Notes: a model not told the origin generated them from the letters alone. 64,000 nucleotides of DNA from SELP01 sp035969385 (GCF_035969385.1 NZ_JAYKKJ010000007.1:1-64000); one strand, 5' to 3'. Counted from the stretch's first letter, positions 1 to 8,917 are shown. Numbers and translations are program-made.

Positions 1-67
1 CCCAGCCATCGCTGATCCTCCAATTTGCGGGACAAACTATCCCAGTTGGTGGACCACTTTCAGGGGG

Positions 68-319
68 CTATTCCATCCGGTCATATTCGACTTCGGGGTA
101 GTCGATGTTTGTCCGGTCGAGCGCGGCAAGGTCGATCAGCAGCACGCCAGAGGCATGGTCATAGGAGACGCTGTTGAGGTCGTCGGCCAAAGCGGTGGGA
201 ATATAGGTGTCCGACGGGGTATCGGAGTCCGGCGTATCGGCGTTGTCGGCAGCCCCGAAGTTGAACGGCTGCCCGTCGCCGCAGGCTGCCAGGAAGGCAA
301 GGGTGCTCAGGGTCTGAAC
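68..319 (-). pseudogene. Lipoprotein-like reading frame without a usable start
   Basis: On the minus strand the frame read from 319 down to the TAG at 68-70 gives about 83 residues. It opens with a hydrophobic stretch ending in a lipobox (LAFLAAC followed by GDGQ), which is the signature of an exported lipoprotein. An acidic Asp/Thr/Pro-rich segment and a more ordinary tail ending YDRME follow. No ATG, GTG or TTG lies in this frame between the lipobox and the upstream in-frame TGA. An ATG sits at 319-321 but one base out of frame, so a one-base slip or a sequencing error would explain the picture. It runs divergently from thyX. I do not recognise the protein; function unknown. Confidence 0.4.
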
Positions 320-523
320 ATCCGGGGCCTCTCTGCTCTGCCTCTTTCGAATTCGGCGTCAGAATCCGCGCCTTGGGGTTGAAAGTCAACGTTGGACTGG
401 TGGTTTCCCCCTTGGGCGGCGCAATGTGCGGCAATTCGGCGTCAAACCACAGCATATGGAGGTTCCGCCACGGCCCCCCGTCACATATAGTGGCGGCTGA
501 ATCATTCAGCCGGAGGACCCCCG

Positions 524-1432
524 ATGCCCGTCACCCCCGAACAGCAGGCCGAGATCGACGCGCTGCGCGCCAGCCCGAAACAGACCCTGCGGGCCGTGTC
601 CGACGGGATGGAGGCGCATCTTTACAAGGTGAACCCGGTGCTGGACCACGGCTTTGTCCGGGTCATCGATTACATGGGCGACGATGCCGCCATCTGTCAG
701 GCGGCGCGGGTCAGCTATGGCAAGGGCACCAAGTCGGTGCAGAACGACGAAGGGCTGATCCGCTACCTGATGCGGCACTGGCATTCGACCCCCTTCGAGA
801 TGTGCGAGATCAAGCTGCATGTCAAACTGCCGGTCTTCGTCGCGCGGCAGTGGATCCGGCACCGGACCGCCAACGTGAACGAATACTCAGCCCGCTATTC
901 GATCCTCGACCGGGAATTCTACATCCCCGAACCGGACGCGCTGGCGGCGCAATCGGTGGTCAACAATCAGGGCCGGGGCGAGGCGCTGTCGGGGGAAGAG
1001 GCCGCGCGGGTGCTGGAATACCTCAAGGGCGACGCGGCGCGCTGCTATGACCATTACGAGGAAATGATCGGGCAGGAGGGGCAACAGGGGCTGGCCCGCG
1101 AACTGGCCCGGATGAACCTGCCCGCCAACATCTACACCCAATGGTACTGGAAGGTGGACCTGCACAACCTGTTCCACTTCCTGCGACTTCGGGCGGACGC
1201 CCACGCGCAATATGAAATCCGGGTCTATGCCGAGGAGATCTGCAAGCTGGTCGCCGATTGGGTCCCCGCCGCCTATGGCGCCTTCGAGGACTACCGGATG
1301 GGCGGCGCCACACTCTCCTCCCGCGCGATTGACTGCGTGAAACGTATGCTTAAAGGTGAAGAGGTCACGCAGGAAAGCTCTGGCATGAGCAAGGGCGAAT
1401 GGCGGGAGTTCATGGAGGTGGTTGAGGGGTGA
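524..1432 (+). CDS. thyX: FAD-dependent thymidylate synthase ThyX
   Basis: ThyX makes dTMP from dUMP, using methylene-tetrahydrofolate as carbon donor and NADPH through a bound FAD. The 302-residue protein carries the ThyX signature RHR-x7-S (RHRTANVNEYS, near residue 110) in the FAD/dUMP site, followed by ARYS. An N-terminal segment of about 40 residues precedes the core, as in other alphaproteobacterial ThyX proteins. The start at 524 follows a GGAGGA ribosome binding site. The stop overlaps the next gene's GTG by four bases, so the two are probably cotranslated. No thyA is in the window. The family assignment is secure. Confidence 0.95.
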   Translation: MPVTPEQQAEIDALRASPKQTLRAVSDGMEAHLYKVNPVLDHGFVRVIDYMGDDAAICQAARVSYGKGTKSVQNDEGLIRYLMRHWHSTPFEMCEIKLHVKLPVFVARQWIRHRTANVNEYSARYSILDREFYIPEPDALAAQSVVNNQGRGEALSGEEAARVLEYLKGDAARCYDHYEEMIGQEGQQGLARELARMNLPANIYTQWYWKVDLHNLFHFLRLRADAHAQYEIRVYAEEICKLVADWVPAAYGAFEDYRMGGATLSSRAIDCVKRMLKGEEVTQESSGMSKGEWREFMEVVEG

Positions 1433-2127
1433 GATATGTCACCAAATTTTTGGGGGAACACGGTTTTGCCGCAGCTCAACAAGGCAGTTTCAAGTTCGGG
1501 ACGCTTGAAGAATATCGGTCTTCCGAGAGTGGCCATTCGAGGATGTCCGATGATCGGGAAGGGGTTGCCACGGAGGATTTTCAATTCACTGAGGGGCGTG
1601 CGGACGACGTCACCATAGGTGGAATTCGAATATTGAATTGTAATTTCGAGGGCAATAAGATTGATTTCCGCCGAGAGACCCAGAGCAATGCTTTTGTCGC
1701 ATGTTGCTCTTTCGGGCCATACGACAGGTCAACACATATCAAGATTATCAAAGGACAAGGCGAGTATCAGGGAAATGATGATCTCGGATATTACGTTGTC
1801 TATGATCTAGGCAAGCTCTCTGTTGCCCTTCATGACTGGGCTGCAAGAAATTTTCGCTGCAATGTCAAACTTCGTGGCGAGCAAGTCCGATATGCGGAGC
1901 GAGCAGTACATGAGGAAATTGGAGTAATAGGTTCCGTTCCGAGCCAGCCTAGTCGGGACGCAATTTGGAATGCGATCTTCGTGAAGCCCCGATTCTACTC
2001 TATAGAAAATGAGTTCCGATTTGCGCTATTTCCTGAGAAACTCGATTTTACGAACGGAAAATGGCTAAGCATTTTTGCGGAAAGCCGGGCTATCCAATCG
2101 GCGATTTGCCAAACCGGAAGAATATAG
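1429..2127 (+). CDS. Orphan hypothetical protein coupled to thyX
   Basis: A 232-residue soluble protein starting with GTG that overlaps the thyX stop (GTGA). I do not recognise a firm family. It has an N-terminal block (FKFGTLEEYR, then a D-x-x-EG motif near residue 45) and a C-terminal block (VKPRFYSIENEFRFAL near residue 190). These are reminiscent of DUF2971-type proteins, which also have an early 'grid/EYR' block and a late 'E-x-E-x-R' block; this is only an inference. There is no signal peptide or membrane segment. Base composition is clearly more A+T-rich than its neighbours and codon choice is unusual (many ATT, AAT, TTT), which suggests horizontal acquisition next to a conserved gene. 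Confidence 0.75.
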   Translation: MRYVTKFLGEHGFAAAQQGSFKFGTLEEYRSSESGHSRMSDDREGVATEDFQFTEGRADDVTIGGIRILNCNFEGNKIDFRRETQSNAFVACCSFGPYDRSTHIKIIKGQGEYQGNDDLGYYVVYDLGKLSVALHDWAARNFRCNVKLRGEQVRYAERAVHEEIGVIGSVPSQPSRDAIWNAIFVKPRFYSIENEFRFALFPEKLDFTNGKWLSIFAESRAIQSAICQTGRI

Positions 2128-2200
2128 CGAAAGAGCAAAGGCAAGCTAGCGAGATTTGTCGCGCTCTAGCGTTGTAATGATGACGCGCATCTTCGATGCG

Positions 2201-2263
2201 CACGCGCCCGACCCGCCCCCATGGGCGGGCGCGTTCCGCACCCACCCTCGGGCCGGGCGCGTG
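2201..2263. repeat. G+C-rich nested hairpin, copy 1
   Basis: The outer arms CACGCGCCCG (2201-2210) and CGGGCGCGTG (2254-2263) are perfectly complementary. An inner hairpin CCGCCC-CCAT-GGGCGG lies at 2213-2228. A small separate hairpin (GCGCATC-TTC-GATGCGC, 2185-2201) abuts it. The element sits between two convergent genes, where it could end transcription from both sides. It belongs to a family with copies at 9894, 20604 and 34053 that share the CGCCCG core, the CCATGGGCGG or GGGAGGG inner arm and a GCGC(A/G)TT tail. Confidence 0.7.
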
Positions 2264-2309
2264 GGTTTGGGTTTCGGAGGGCGGTGATTAGGTGTCGCGC
2301 TTTTCGCGC

Positions 2310-3233
2310 TTACCACTCGAACCCCTCGACCGTGATCCGCTCCCCCAACATGAACGCATCGGCCACGTGCCGCAGGGGCGAGAGGTCCATATCCGTGCCC
2401 CCCGTTTTCACCAGCCGCGCCATCTGCGCGTAGAGCGTCGGGTATTCCCCCAGCGCCCCCTCGGGCCGGGCGACGGGCGTGCCGTTCACCGTCATCTCGG
2501 CCCCGCCCTTGTCCAGCACCATCGTGCCTTCCTCCGTCTCGGCCTCGATCCGCCATGCGGGCGCGCCGGGTTCTAGCCAGTCCAGCTCCATCCCCACCTC
2601 GGCCCCGCCGGGGTGGTGGAAGGTGCAGCTGGCCGCGATGGGCGTGTGCCGGTTCTCGGGGAACATCAGCCGCGCCCGGGTCAGGTGCACCGGGACCGGC
2701 AGGATCTCGGTCAGGATGGACAGGGCGTTGATGCCGGGATCGAACACCCCCAGCCCGCCGGGGTCGAACACCCAATCCTGCCCCGGATGCCATTGCCGCA
2801 CGTTTTCCTTCCAGGTGATCTGGAGCCGCCGCAGGGTCTTGTCGGCCAGCCATGCCTTGGCCGCGGGCACCATATCGGCCGCCCGCGAATGCCATGTGGC
2901 AAACAGGCAGACCCGCTGTTCCGCCGCCAGCGCCGCCAGCGCGTGGCATTCCGCCAGCGTCGCGCCGGGCGGTTTTTCCAGCATCACGTGCCGCCCCGCC
3001 GCGATCGCCTGCCGTGCGTAGTCGAACCGCGGCACAGGCGGCAGGCAGAGCGAGACGACCCGCACCTCGGGGTGCGCCTCCAGCATGGCGCCAAGGTCGG
3101 TATAGGCCGCGACCCCGTCAACCGTGCCCCGGCGTGACACCGTGGCCGCAAGCGTCCAGTCCGGGCTGTCGGCGATGGCGGGGACGTGCTGATCCACGGC
3201 GATCTTGCCGATCCCGACGAGGGCGATGTCCAT
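2310..3233 (-). CDS. Gfo/Idh/MocA sugar 1-dehydrogenase (L-arabinose/D-galactose type)
   Basis: Predicted NAD(P)-dependent oxidation of an aldose (L-arabinose or D-galactose) at C1 to the lactone, the first step of non-phosphorylative sugar breakdown in the cytoplasm. The 307-residue protein has an N-terminal Rossmann motif (VGIGKIAVDQH), the family EKPPGATL motif near residue 95, the FATWHSR segment, and the GLGVFDPGINALS block typical of the Azospirillum AraA/galactose dehydrogenase branch. The start at 3233 is chosen because AGGAG lies just upstream; longer frames add a low-complexity tail. It lies downstream of the sugar-acid dehydratase on the same strand. No lactonase is visible nearby. 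Which sugar is preferred cannot be read from the sequence. Confidence 0.85.
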   Translation of the reverse strand: MDIALVGIGKIAVDQHVPAIADSPDWTLAATVSRRGTVDGVAAYTDLGAMLEAHPEVRVVSLCLPPVPRFDYARQAIAAGRHVMLEKPPGATLAECHALAALAAEQRVCLFATWHSRAADMVPAAKAWLADKTLRRLQITWKENVRQWHPGQDWVFDPGGLGVFDPGINALSILTEILPVPVHLTRARLMFPENRHTPIAASCTFHHPGGAEVGMELDWLEPGAPAWRIEAETEEGTMVLDKGGAEMTVNGTPVARPEGALGEYPTLYAQMARLVKTGGTDMDLSPLRHVADAFMLGERITVEGFEW

Positions 3234-3315
3234 CAAGGTGATCTCCTGTTCAGTCCTGTCGTATGGTTCGGGCGACCAGCCCGGCCTTCCGCCCATGGGG
3301 GCGGAAGGCCGGGGG

Positions 3316-5058
3316 CTAGTGACTGTCCTTGCCCACGGCCCGCCCCCGGCAGCCGCGCAGGAAGTCAAGGTCGGCCCCGGTGTCCGCCCCCTGCACGTGC
3401 TGCTGGTGCAGCCAATCGTAACCGCCTGCCGGTCGGTCGTGCGTCGGGGTCCAGTTCGCCAGCCGTGTGGCCAGTTCCGCCTCGCTGATGTCCAGATGCA
3501 GGCGCCGCGCCGCGACGTCCAGTTCGATCATGTCGCCGGTCCGCACCACGGCCAGCGGCCCGCCCGCCGCCGCCTCGGGCGAGGTGTGCAGCACGACCGT
3601 GCCATAGGCGGTGCCCGACATCCGCGCGTCCGAGACACGGACCATATCGGTGATCCCCTTCTTCAGCACCTTCGGCGGCAGACCCATGTTGCCCACCTCG
3701 GCCATGCCGGGATAGCCCTTGGGGCCGCAGTTCTTGAGGACCATGACGCAGGTTTCGTCGATATCAAGCGCGTCGTCGTTGATCCTGGCCTTGTAGTCGT
3801 CGATGTCTTCGAACACGACCGCGCGGCCGCGGTGTTTCATCAGGTGCGGCGAGGCGGCGGAGGGCTTCAGGACCGCCCCGTTTGGCGCGAGGTTCCCTTT
3901 CAGCACCGCGATCCCGCCCTGTTGGGTCAGGGCCTTGTCCAGCGGCAGGATCACGTCCTCGTTCCAGTTGGTCACATCCTTGACCTCGTCCCAGATGGTC
4001 GCACCAGAGACGGTCAGCGCGTCGCGGTGCAATTGCCCGGCCTCGCCCAACCGTTTCAGCACAACCGGCAGGCCGCCCGCGTAGAAGAACTCTTCCATCA
4101 GGTATTTGCCCGAGGGCATGAGGTTGACGATGGTAGCCACGTCGCGCCCGCAACGGTCCCAGTCGTCCAGTGTGATGTCGGCGCCGACCCGGCCCGCAAT
4201 GGCCAGCAGGTGCACGACCGCATTGGTGGACCCGCCGATGGCGCCATTGGTGCGGATGGCGTTTTCAAAGGCCTGTTTGGTCATGATGTCGGAAGGTTTC
4301 AGGTCGTCCTTGACCATCTGCACGATCCGCCGCCCGGACAATTGCGCCATGGTCCGCCGGCGGCTGTCCACCGCCGGGATCGCGGCGTTGCCGGACAGGG
4401 CCATCCCCAGCGCCTCGGCCATCGACGCCATGGTGCTGGCGGTGCCCATGGTGTTGCAGGTGCCCGACGACCGGCTCATGGAATTTTCGGCTTCAAGGAA
4501 TTCCTCGGGCGTCATTTCGCCGGCCTTCACCGCCTCGGAAAACTTCCAGAGGTGGGTGCCGGAGCCAACCCTCTCGCCCCGGAAATAGCCGTTCAGCATG
4601 GGCCCACCGGTGACGACGATAGAGGGGATATCGGTCGACGCGGCGGCCATCAGCAGCGAGGGTGTGGTCTTGTCGCAGCCGACCAGAAGCACAGCGCCGT
4701 CGATCGGCTGGCCACGCATCTGTTCTTCGATCGAGAGCGCGGCAAGGTTGCGATACATCATCGCTGTGGGGCGGAAGGTGCTTTCCGAGGCCGAGAAGAC
4801 CGGCACTTCGACCGGGAAGCCGCCGGCCTCCCAGATGCCCGCCTTTACCTTTTCGGCCAGTTCGCGCAGGTGCCCGTTGCAGGGGGTCAGGTCGGACCAT
4901 GTGTTCATGATGCCGATTATCGGCCGCCCGTCGAACAGGTCGTGCGGGTAGCCCTGATTTTTCAGCCAGCCCCGGTGATAGATCGTGTCGCGTCCGGTGC
5001 CTTCGTACCATTCCTGCGACCGAAGACGGCGGGGCCAGGGGGCGGGAGTAAAGCTCAT
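3316..5058 (-). CDS. IlvD/Edd-family sugar-acid dehydratase, likely L-arabonate dehydratase
   Basis: Dehydrates an aldonic acid (probably L-arabonate or D-fuconate) to the 2-keto-3-deoxy acid, using an iron-sulfur cluster. The 580-residue product fits the family. It has the opening LRSQEWYEGTGRD, a cluster cysteine in LTPCNGH, a second in VGCDKTTP and a third in SSGTCNTMGTAS. The C-terminal end GCRGRAVGKDSH is characteristic of arabonate-type members rather than the branched-chain enzyme IlvD. The start at 5058 fits this N-terminus; the open frame extends further upstream but has no homology. The neighbouring sugar 1-dehydrogenase and the divergent LysR regulator support a role in pentose/galactose oxidation. 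Confidence 0.85.
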   Translation of the reverse strand: MSFTPAPWPRRLRSQEWYEGTGRDTIYHRGWLKNQGYPHDLFDGRPIIGIMNTWSDLTPCNGHLRELAEKVKAGIWEAGGFPVEVPVFSASESTFRPTAMMYRNLAALSIEEQMRGQPIDGAVLLVGCDKTTPSLLMAAASTDIPSIVVTGGPMLNGYFRGERVGSGTHLWKFSEAVKAGEMTPEEFLEAENSMSRSSGTCNTMGTASTMASMAEALGMALSGNAAIPAVDSRRRTMAQLSGRRIVQMVKDDLKPSDIMTKQAFENAIRTNGAIGGSTNAVVHLLAIAGRVGADITLDDWDRCGRDVATIVNLMPSGKYLMEEFFYAGGLPVVLKRLGEAGQLHRDALTVSGATIWDEVKDVTNWNEDVILPLDKALTQQGGIAVLKGNLAPNGAVLKPSAASPHLMKHRGRAVVFEDIDDYKARINDDALDIDETCVMVLKNCGPKGYPGMAEVGNMGLPPKVLKKGITDMVRVSDARMSGTAYGTVVLHTSPEAAAGGPLAVVRTGDMIELDVAARRLHLDISEAELATRLANWTPTHDRPAGGYDWLHQQHVQGADTGADLDFLRGCRGRAVGKDSH

Positions 5059-5165
5059 GGGATGTCCTGCTGGTTGCGGGGGATGGGGCAGGGGTAGCAG
5101 GCCAAAAGGATAACATTCAATTTCATTATCTGGAGATGTTAATAACAAACATGGTATGTGGGGGC
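5059..5165. promoter_or_regulatory. Divergent control region between dehydratase and LysR gene
   Basis: An A+T-rich patch between 5108 and 5152 stands out against the G+C-rich surroundings. It contains an imperfect dyad AACAT ... ATGTT (about 5114-5138), in the style of LysR binding sites. The position between a LysR gene and its divergent target suggests an operator. No clean -35/-10 pair could be fixed. Confidence 0.4.
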
Positions 5166-6083
5166 ATGACCCTCGCCCATCGCCTGAAACCAACCCATCT
5201 GGCCCTGATGCTGCACATCGGGGAAACCGGGCAGTTGCAGCGGGCCGCCGCGCTGTCTGCCATGTCGCAGCCTGCCGCCTCGCGCATCCTGTCCGATGTC
5301 GAGCGCCAAGCGGGCGGCCCCCTGTTTGACCGCCACCCCAAAGGCATGGTGCCGACCCCGCTGGGCGAGGTGTTGTTGCGCCACGCGAGCCTTATCCTTG
5401 AAGGGTTCGAGGCGATGGAGGCGGACCTGCGCCGCGCGGAGACCGGAGAGGCGGGCCATGTCCGCGTGGGCGCGGTGACCGGCCCTGCCGTCGGTGTTCT
5501 GATGCCCGCCGTGCAGGCCGTCCGCGCCGCCGCGCCGGGGATCGAGATGACGATCGAGGTCGCCCCGTCCGTCGATTTGATGCGCGGGTTGTCCGAAGGG
5601 CGGTTCGATTTCACCATCGGTCGCCTGCCGCCTGGATATGACGGGCGGGACTATCACCTGCACCCGGCACGGCTCGAGGAGGTTGCGCTGCTGGTCCGGC
5701 CCGAACATCCGCTTGCCGGGCAGCGGGGCTTGCCGCTTGGCGCACTGCTGGGCGCGGATTGGGTCATGCAGGAACTGGGCTCGCCGATCCGGCAGGCAGT
5801 CGAGGCGGCGTTCACTGCGCGCGGGCTGGAGGTGCCCGCGCGGATCACCAATTCCTCGTCCCTTTTGGTGGCGCTGACCCTGTTGGAGGCGACCGACGTG
5901 ATCGCCCCCCAGACCGCCGAGGTGGTGCAACTGTTGTCGGCAGGACGGATCGGGGCGCGATTGGTGACGCTGGACCTGACCGATCCGATCGCCGTGTCGC
6001 CCTGTTTCGTGATCCGGCCCCGGCATCGCAGGCTGTCCGCCGCGGCGGATCGCCTGCTGCACGCGGTGTTCGAGGCGCTCTGA
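5166..6083 (+). CDS. LysR-family transcriptional regulator (sugar-oxidation locus)
   Basis: A 305-residue LysR-type regulator. The winged helix-turn-helix occupies roughly residues 5-65 (the recognition region reads AAALSAMSQPAASRILSDVE). An effector domain with two periplasmic-binding-like lobes fills the rest. It is divergent from the dehydratase/dehydrogenase pair and 60 bases ahead of xylB, so control of sugar-acid breakdown is likely. LysR regulators of this kind (GguR in Agrobacterium) control galactose/arabinose genes; equating this gene with GguR is an inference. The start at 5166 (MTLAHRLKP) places the helix-turn-helix at the usual distance; in-frame ATGs at 5136 and 5151 are possible alternatives. 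Confidence 0.85.
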   Translation: MTLAHRLKPTHLALMLHIGETGQLQRAAALSAMSQPAASRILSDVERQAGGPLFDRHPKGMVPTPLGEVLLRHASLILEGFEAMEADLRRAETGEAGHVRVGAVTGPAVGVLMPAVQAVRAAAPGIEMTIEVAPSVDLMRGLSEGRFDFTIGRLPPGYDGRDYHLHPARLEEVALLVRPEHPLAGQRGLPLGALLGADWVMQELGSPIRQAVEAAFTARGLEVPARITNSSSLLVALTLLEATDVIAPQTAEVVQLLSAGRIGARLVTLDLTDPIAVSPCFVIRPRHRRLSAAADRLLHAVFEAL

Positions 6084-6144
6084 TCTCTATGGCAATTGCC
6101 CGCCTGTCGGGCATATGTTCGGGTTAACAATTGGGAGACATGCC

Positions 6145-7596
6145 GTGACCTATTTGGGAATCGATCTGGGAACCTCGGGCCTGCGGGCGCTGTTGGTGGA
6201 CGAGGAGGGCAGGACCCTTGGGTCCGCCGAACGGCCCTATGCCCAATCCCATCCGCATCCCGGCTGGTCCGAGCAGGATCCGGCCCTGTGGGTCGCGGCG
6301 CTGGACGGGGCCGTGGCCGAGTTGCGCGCCACTTGCCCGCGCTTTGCCGATCTGAAGGGGATCGGCGTTGCGGGGCACATGCATGGCGCGACCCTGCTGG
6401 ACGGGGCGGGCGCGGTGCTGCGCCCCTGCATCTTATGGAACGACACCCGCAGCCATGCAGAGGCCGCGCGGCTGGACGCGCTGCCGGGCGTGCGGGCCCT
6501 GTCGGGCAATATCGTCTTTCCGGGCTTCACCGCGCCCAAACTAGAGTGGGTCCGGACCCACGAGGGGGAGATCTTCGCGCGGGTCGCCAAGGTGCTGTTG
6601 CCCGCCGCCTATCTGAATTTCTACCTGACCGGGGACGCCGTGGCCGACATGTCCGACAGCGCGGGCACCTCTTGGCTGGATGTGGGCGCGCGGGACTGGT
6701 CGGATGTGCTGCTAGGGGCGGGGCATATGCGCCGCGACCAGATGCCAAGTCTGGTGGAAGGGTCGGACCGGGCCGGGGCGTTGAAGCCCGACATCGCCGC
6801 CCGATGGGGTCTGACCGGGCCGGTCGCGGTGGCGGGCGGGGCAGGGGACAACGCGGCGGCGGCCTGTGGCATCGGGGCCCTGTCAGAAGGGCAGGGGTTC
6901 GTGTCACTTGGCACCTCGGGCGTGCTTTTGGCCGCACGGGACGGATATGCGCCCGCGCCGGACACGGCGCTGCACACCTTTTGCCACGCGGTGCCGGGGC
7001 GCTGGTACCAGATGGGGGTGATGCTGTCGGCCACCGACAGCCTGAACTGGCTGGCCCGGATCACCGGCGACAGTCCCGCCGGGCTGACCCGTGCGCTGGG
7101 CGATGACCTGCGCGCGCCGGGCGTGGTGCGGTTCCTGCCCTATCTGTCGGGCGAACGGACGCCCCATAATGATGCGGCCATCCGGGGCAGTTTTACCGGG
7201 CTGGCCGGGGCCACCACGCGCGAGGATCTGACCCGCGCGGTGCTGGAAGGGGTGGCCTTTGGCCTGCGCGACAGTCTGGAGGCGCTGAAGGGCACCGGCG
7301 CCCATCTGGACCGGGTGTTCGCGATCGGCGGCGGGGCCGCGTCGCGCCTGTGGGTGCGGATGATCGCGTCGGTGCTGAACCTGCCGTTGCACCTGCCCGC
7401 CGGGGGCGAGTTCGGCGCGGCGCTGGGCGCGGCGCGGCTGGGTCTGTGTGCCGCGACGGGGACCGCGCCCGAGGCGGTGATGACAGCGCCCGAGGTGGGC
7501 GAGACGATTGCTCCGGATGCTGGTCTGGTTGCCGCCTTCGACGACGGCTACGCCGCCTTCCGCGCCGCCTATCCCGCGATCCGGGCGGTGCAATAG
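6145..7596 (+). CDS. xylB: Xylulokinase
   Basis: FGGY-family kinase that phosphorylates D-xylulose (or a related ketose) with ATP. The 483-residue protein begins TYLGIDLGTSG (phosphate loop 1). It has the xylulokinase motif VAGHMHGATLLD near residue 75, ILWNDTRS near residue 100, an ATP-binding VSLGTSGV segment near residue 255, and a C-terminal AIGGGAASRLW motif. The start is the GTG at 6145, because GGGAG (6133-6137) sits eight bases upstream. An earlier in-frame start at 6115 lacks a site and adds nonconserved residues. A factor-independent terminator follows at 7608. The substrate is inferred from family and neighbourhood. Confidence 0.9.
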   Translation: MTYLGIDLGTSGLRALLVDEEGRTLGSAERPYAQSHPHPGWSEQDPALWVAALDGAVAELRATCPRFADLKGIGVAGHMHGATLLDGAGAVLRPCILWNDTRSHAEAARLDALPGVRALSGNIVFPGFTAPKLEWVRTHEGEIFARVAKVLLPAAYLNFYLTGDAVADMSDSAGTSWLDVGARDWSDVLLGAGHMRRDQMPSLVEGSDRAGALKPDIAARWGLTGPVAVAGGAGDNAAAACGIGALSEGQGFVSLGTSGVLLAARDGYAPAPDTALHTFCHAVPGRWYQMGVMLSATDSLNWLARITGDSPAGLTRALGDDLRAPGVVRFLPYLSGERTPHNDAAIRGSFTGLAGATTREDLTRAVLEGVAFGLRDSLEALKGTGAHLDRVFAIGGGAASRLWVRMIASVLNLPLHLPAGGEFGAALGAARLGLCAATGTAPEAVMTAPEVGETIAPDAGLVAAFDDGYAAFRAAYPAIRAVQ

Positions 7597-7607
7597 CGGC
7601 GAGGCCT

Positions 7608-7626
7608 CCGCAAGTTGCGGTTTTTT
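7608..7626 (+). terminator. Terminator after xylB
   Basis: CCGCAA-G-TTGCGG (7608-7620) is a perfect six-pair hairpin directly followed by TTTTTT. It is the expected stop for xylB transcription, eleven bases after the stop codon. Confidence 0.8.
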
Positions 7627-7629
7627 GCG

Positions 7630-7768
7630 CCCGGCGGCACCGCCGGGCTGCGCCTGCCTGCCCCCTCGGCAGGCGCATCAAACGTCGCAACGTGTTGTTT
7701 TGGTTTGAATCCATTCTCAGGTCCCGCAAATTGCGGCGTCCTGCCACTGCGCCTACCCAGGCAGGCGC
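7630..7768. repeat. Cluster of duplicated hairpins between xylB and pyrC
   Basis: Several stem-loops follow one another: CCCGGCGG-CA-CCGCCGGG (7630-7647), TGCGCCTGCC with GGCAGGCGCA (7649-7658 and 7668-7677), CCGCAA-A-TTGCGG (7724-7736) and GCGCCT ... AGGCGC (7749-7768). The third repeats the xylB terminator stem and the fourth repeats the second, as if a two-hairpin unit had been duplicated. No gene is visible in the 268 bases between xylB and pyrC. Confidence 0.6.
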
Positions 7769-7864
7769 TGCCCTTGGCCTGCAACTTTGGCCTGATATGC
7801 AGAGGGCTTTGAAGGGACATGCAACCCTATGGCCAGACGCCCGGCATAGGTGTATTGGGACGCC

Positions 7865-8917
7865 ATGACACAGGATCCGATCACCCGACTGACCATTCGC
7901 CGCCCCGATGACTGGCACCTGCACCTGCGCGATGGGGCGATGCTGGAAGGGGTGCTGCCCTATTCCGCGGCCCATTTCGGACGGGCGATCATCATGCCCA
8001 ACCTTGTGCCGCCCGTGGTCACCGCCGAACAGGCCGCGTCCTATCGCGACCGGATCATGGCGGCGCTGCCCGATGGCATGTCCTTTACCCCGCTGATGAC
8101 CCTGTACCTGACCGAGGAGACGGACCCGGCGGATGTGGCCCGCGCCCATGCCGAAGGGATCGCCACGGCGGTGAAACTCTACCCGGCGGGGGCGACGACC
8201 AACTCTGCCTCGGGCGTGCGCGACTTCGACAAGGTCCGCCCGGTGCTGGAAACCATGGCCGAGATCGGGATGCCCCTCTGCGTGCATGGCGAGGTGACGG
8301 ACCCGACCATCGACATCTTCGACCGCGAGGCGGTGTTCATCGACCGGGTGCTGAAACCGATCCGCAAGAAAACTCCCGACCTGCGCGTGGTGATGGAACA
8401 TGTGACCACCCAGAACGCGGTGGATTACGTTCGCGACACGCATAAGAACCTTGCCGCGACGATCACCACCCATCACCTGATCATCAATCGCAACCATATC
8501 CTATCGGGTGGAATCAAGCCGCATTACTACTGCCTGCCCGTTGCGAAACGCGAAACCCACCGGATTGCCTTGGTCGAGGCCGCGACCAGTGGCGACAAGC
8601 GGTTCTTCCTTGGGACCGACAGCGCCCCGCATACGGACCCGGCCAAGTTGCAGGCCTGCGGCTGCGCGGGCTGCTTTACCGCGCCCAACACACTGTCCTG
8701 TCTGGCCGAGGTGTTCGAGGCGGCGGGCAAGCTGAAACAGCTTGAGGCGTTTACCTCGCTCAACGGGCCGCGGTTCTATGGGCTGGAGCCGAACGAGGAG
8801 ACAGTGAGCTTGGTCAAGGGCGATCCGGTCGACTATCCCGAACGGATCGACACCGGGGCCGGACCGGTCACGGTCTTCGATCCCGGCTTTCCGCTGCACT
8901 GGCGGGTCGAAGGGTAG
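7865..8917 (+). CDS. pyrC: Dihydroorotase
   Basis: Zinc amidohydrolase that cyclises N-carbamoyl-aspartate to dihydroorotate, the third step of pyrimidine synthesis. The 350-residue length and HLHLRDG near residue 17 (first metal ligands) mark the E. coli-type class II enzyme. VKLYPAG carries the lysine that is carbamylated. A VHGE motif and the DSAPHT motif near residue 255 supply further metal ligands and the catalytic aspartate. The ATG at 7865 is chosen because the conserved N-terminus begins there; a GTG at 7850 is weaker. It lies 264 bases before pyrE, so the two pyrimidine genes probably have separate promoters. Confidence 0.95.
   Translation: MTQDPITRLTIRRPDDWHLHLRDGAMLEGVLPYSAAHFGRAIIMPNLVPPVVTAEQAASYRDRIMAALPDGMSFTPLMTLYLTEETDPADVARAHAEGIATAVKLYPAGATTNSASGVRDFDKVRPVLETMAEIGMPLCVHGEVTDPTIDIFDREAVFIDRVLKPIRKKTPDLRVVMEHVTTQNAVDYVRDTHKNLAATITTHHLIINRNHILSGGIKPHYYCLPVAKRETHRIALVEAATSGDKRFFLGTDSAPHTDPAKLQACGCAGCFTAPNTLSCLAEVFEAAGKLKQLEAFTSLNGPRFYGLEPNEETVSLVKGDPVDYPERIDTGAGPVTVFDPGFPLHWRVEG

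Noticed and set aside
3205..5097. Long plus-strand open frame of 630 residues
   Set aside because: It lies opposite the IlvD/Edd-type dehydratase, which has full family motifs. The plus-strand translation is low-complexity and arises from G+C-rich codon shadowing.
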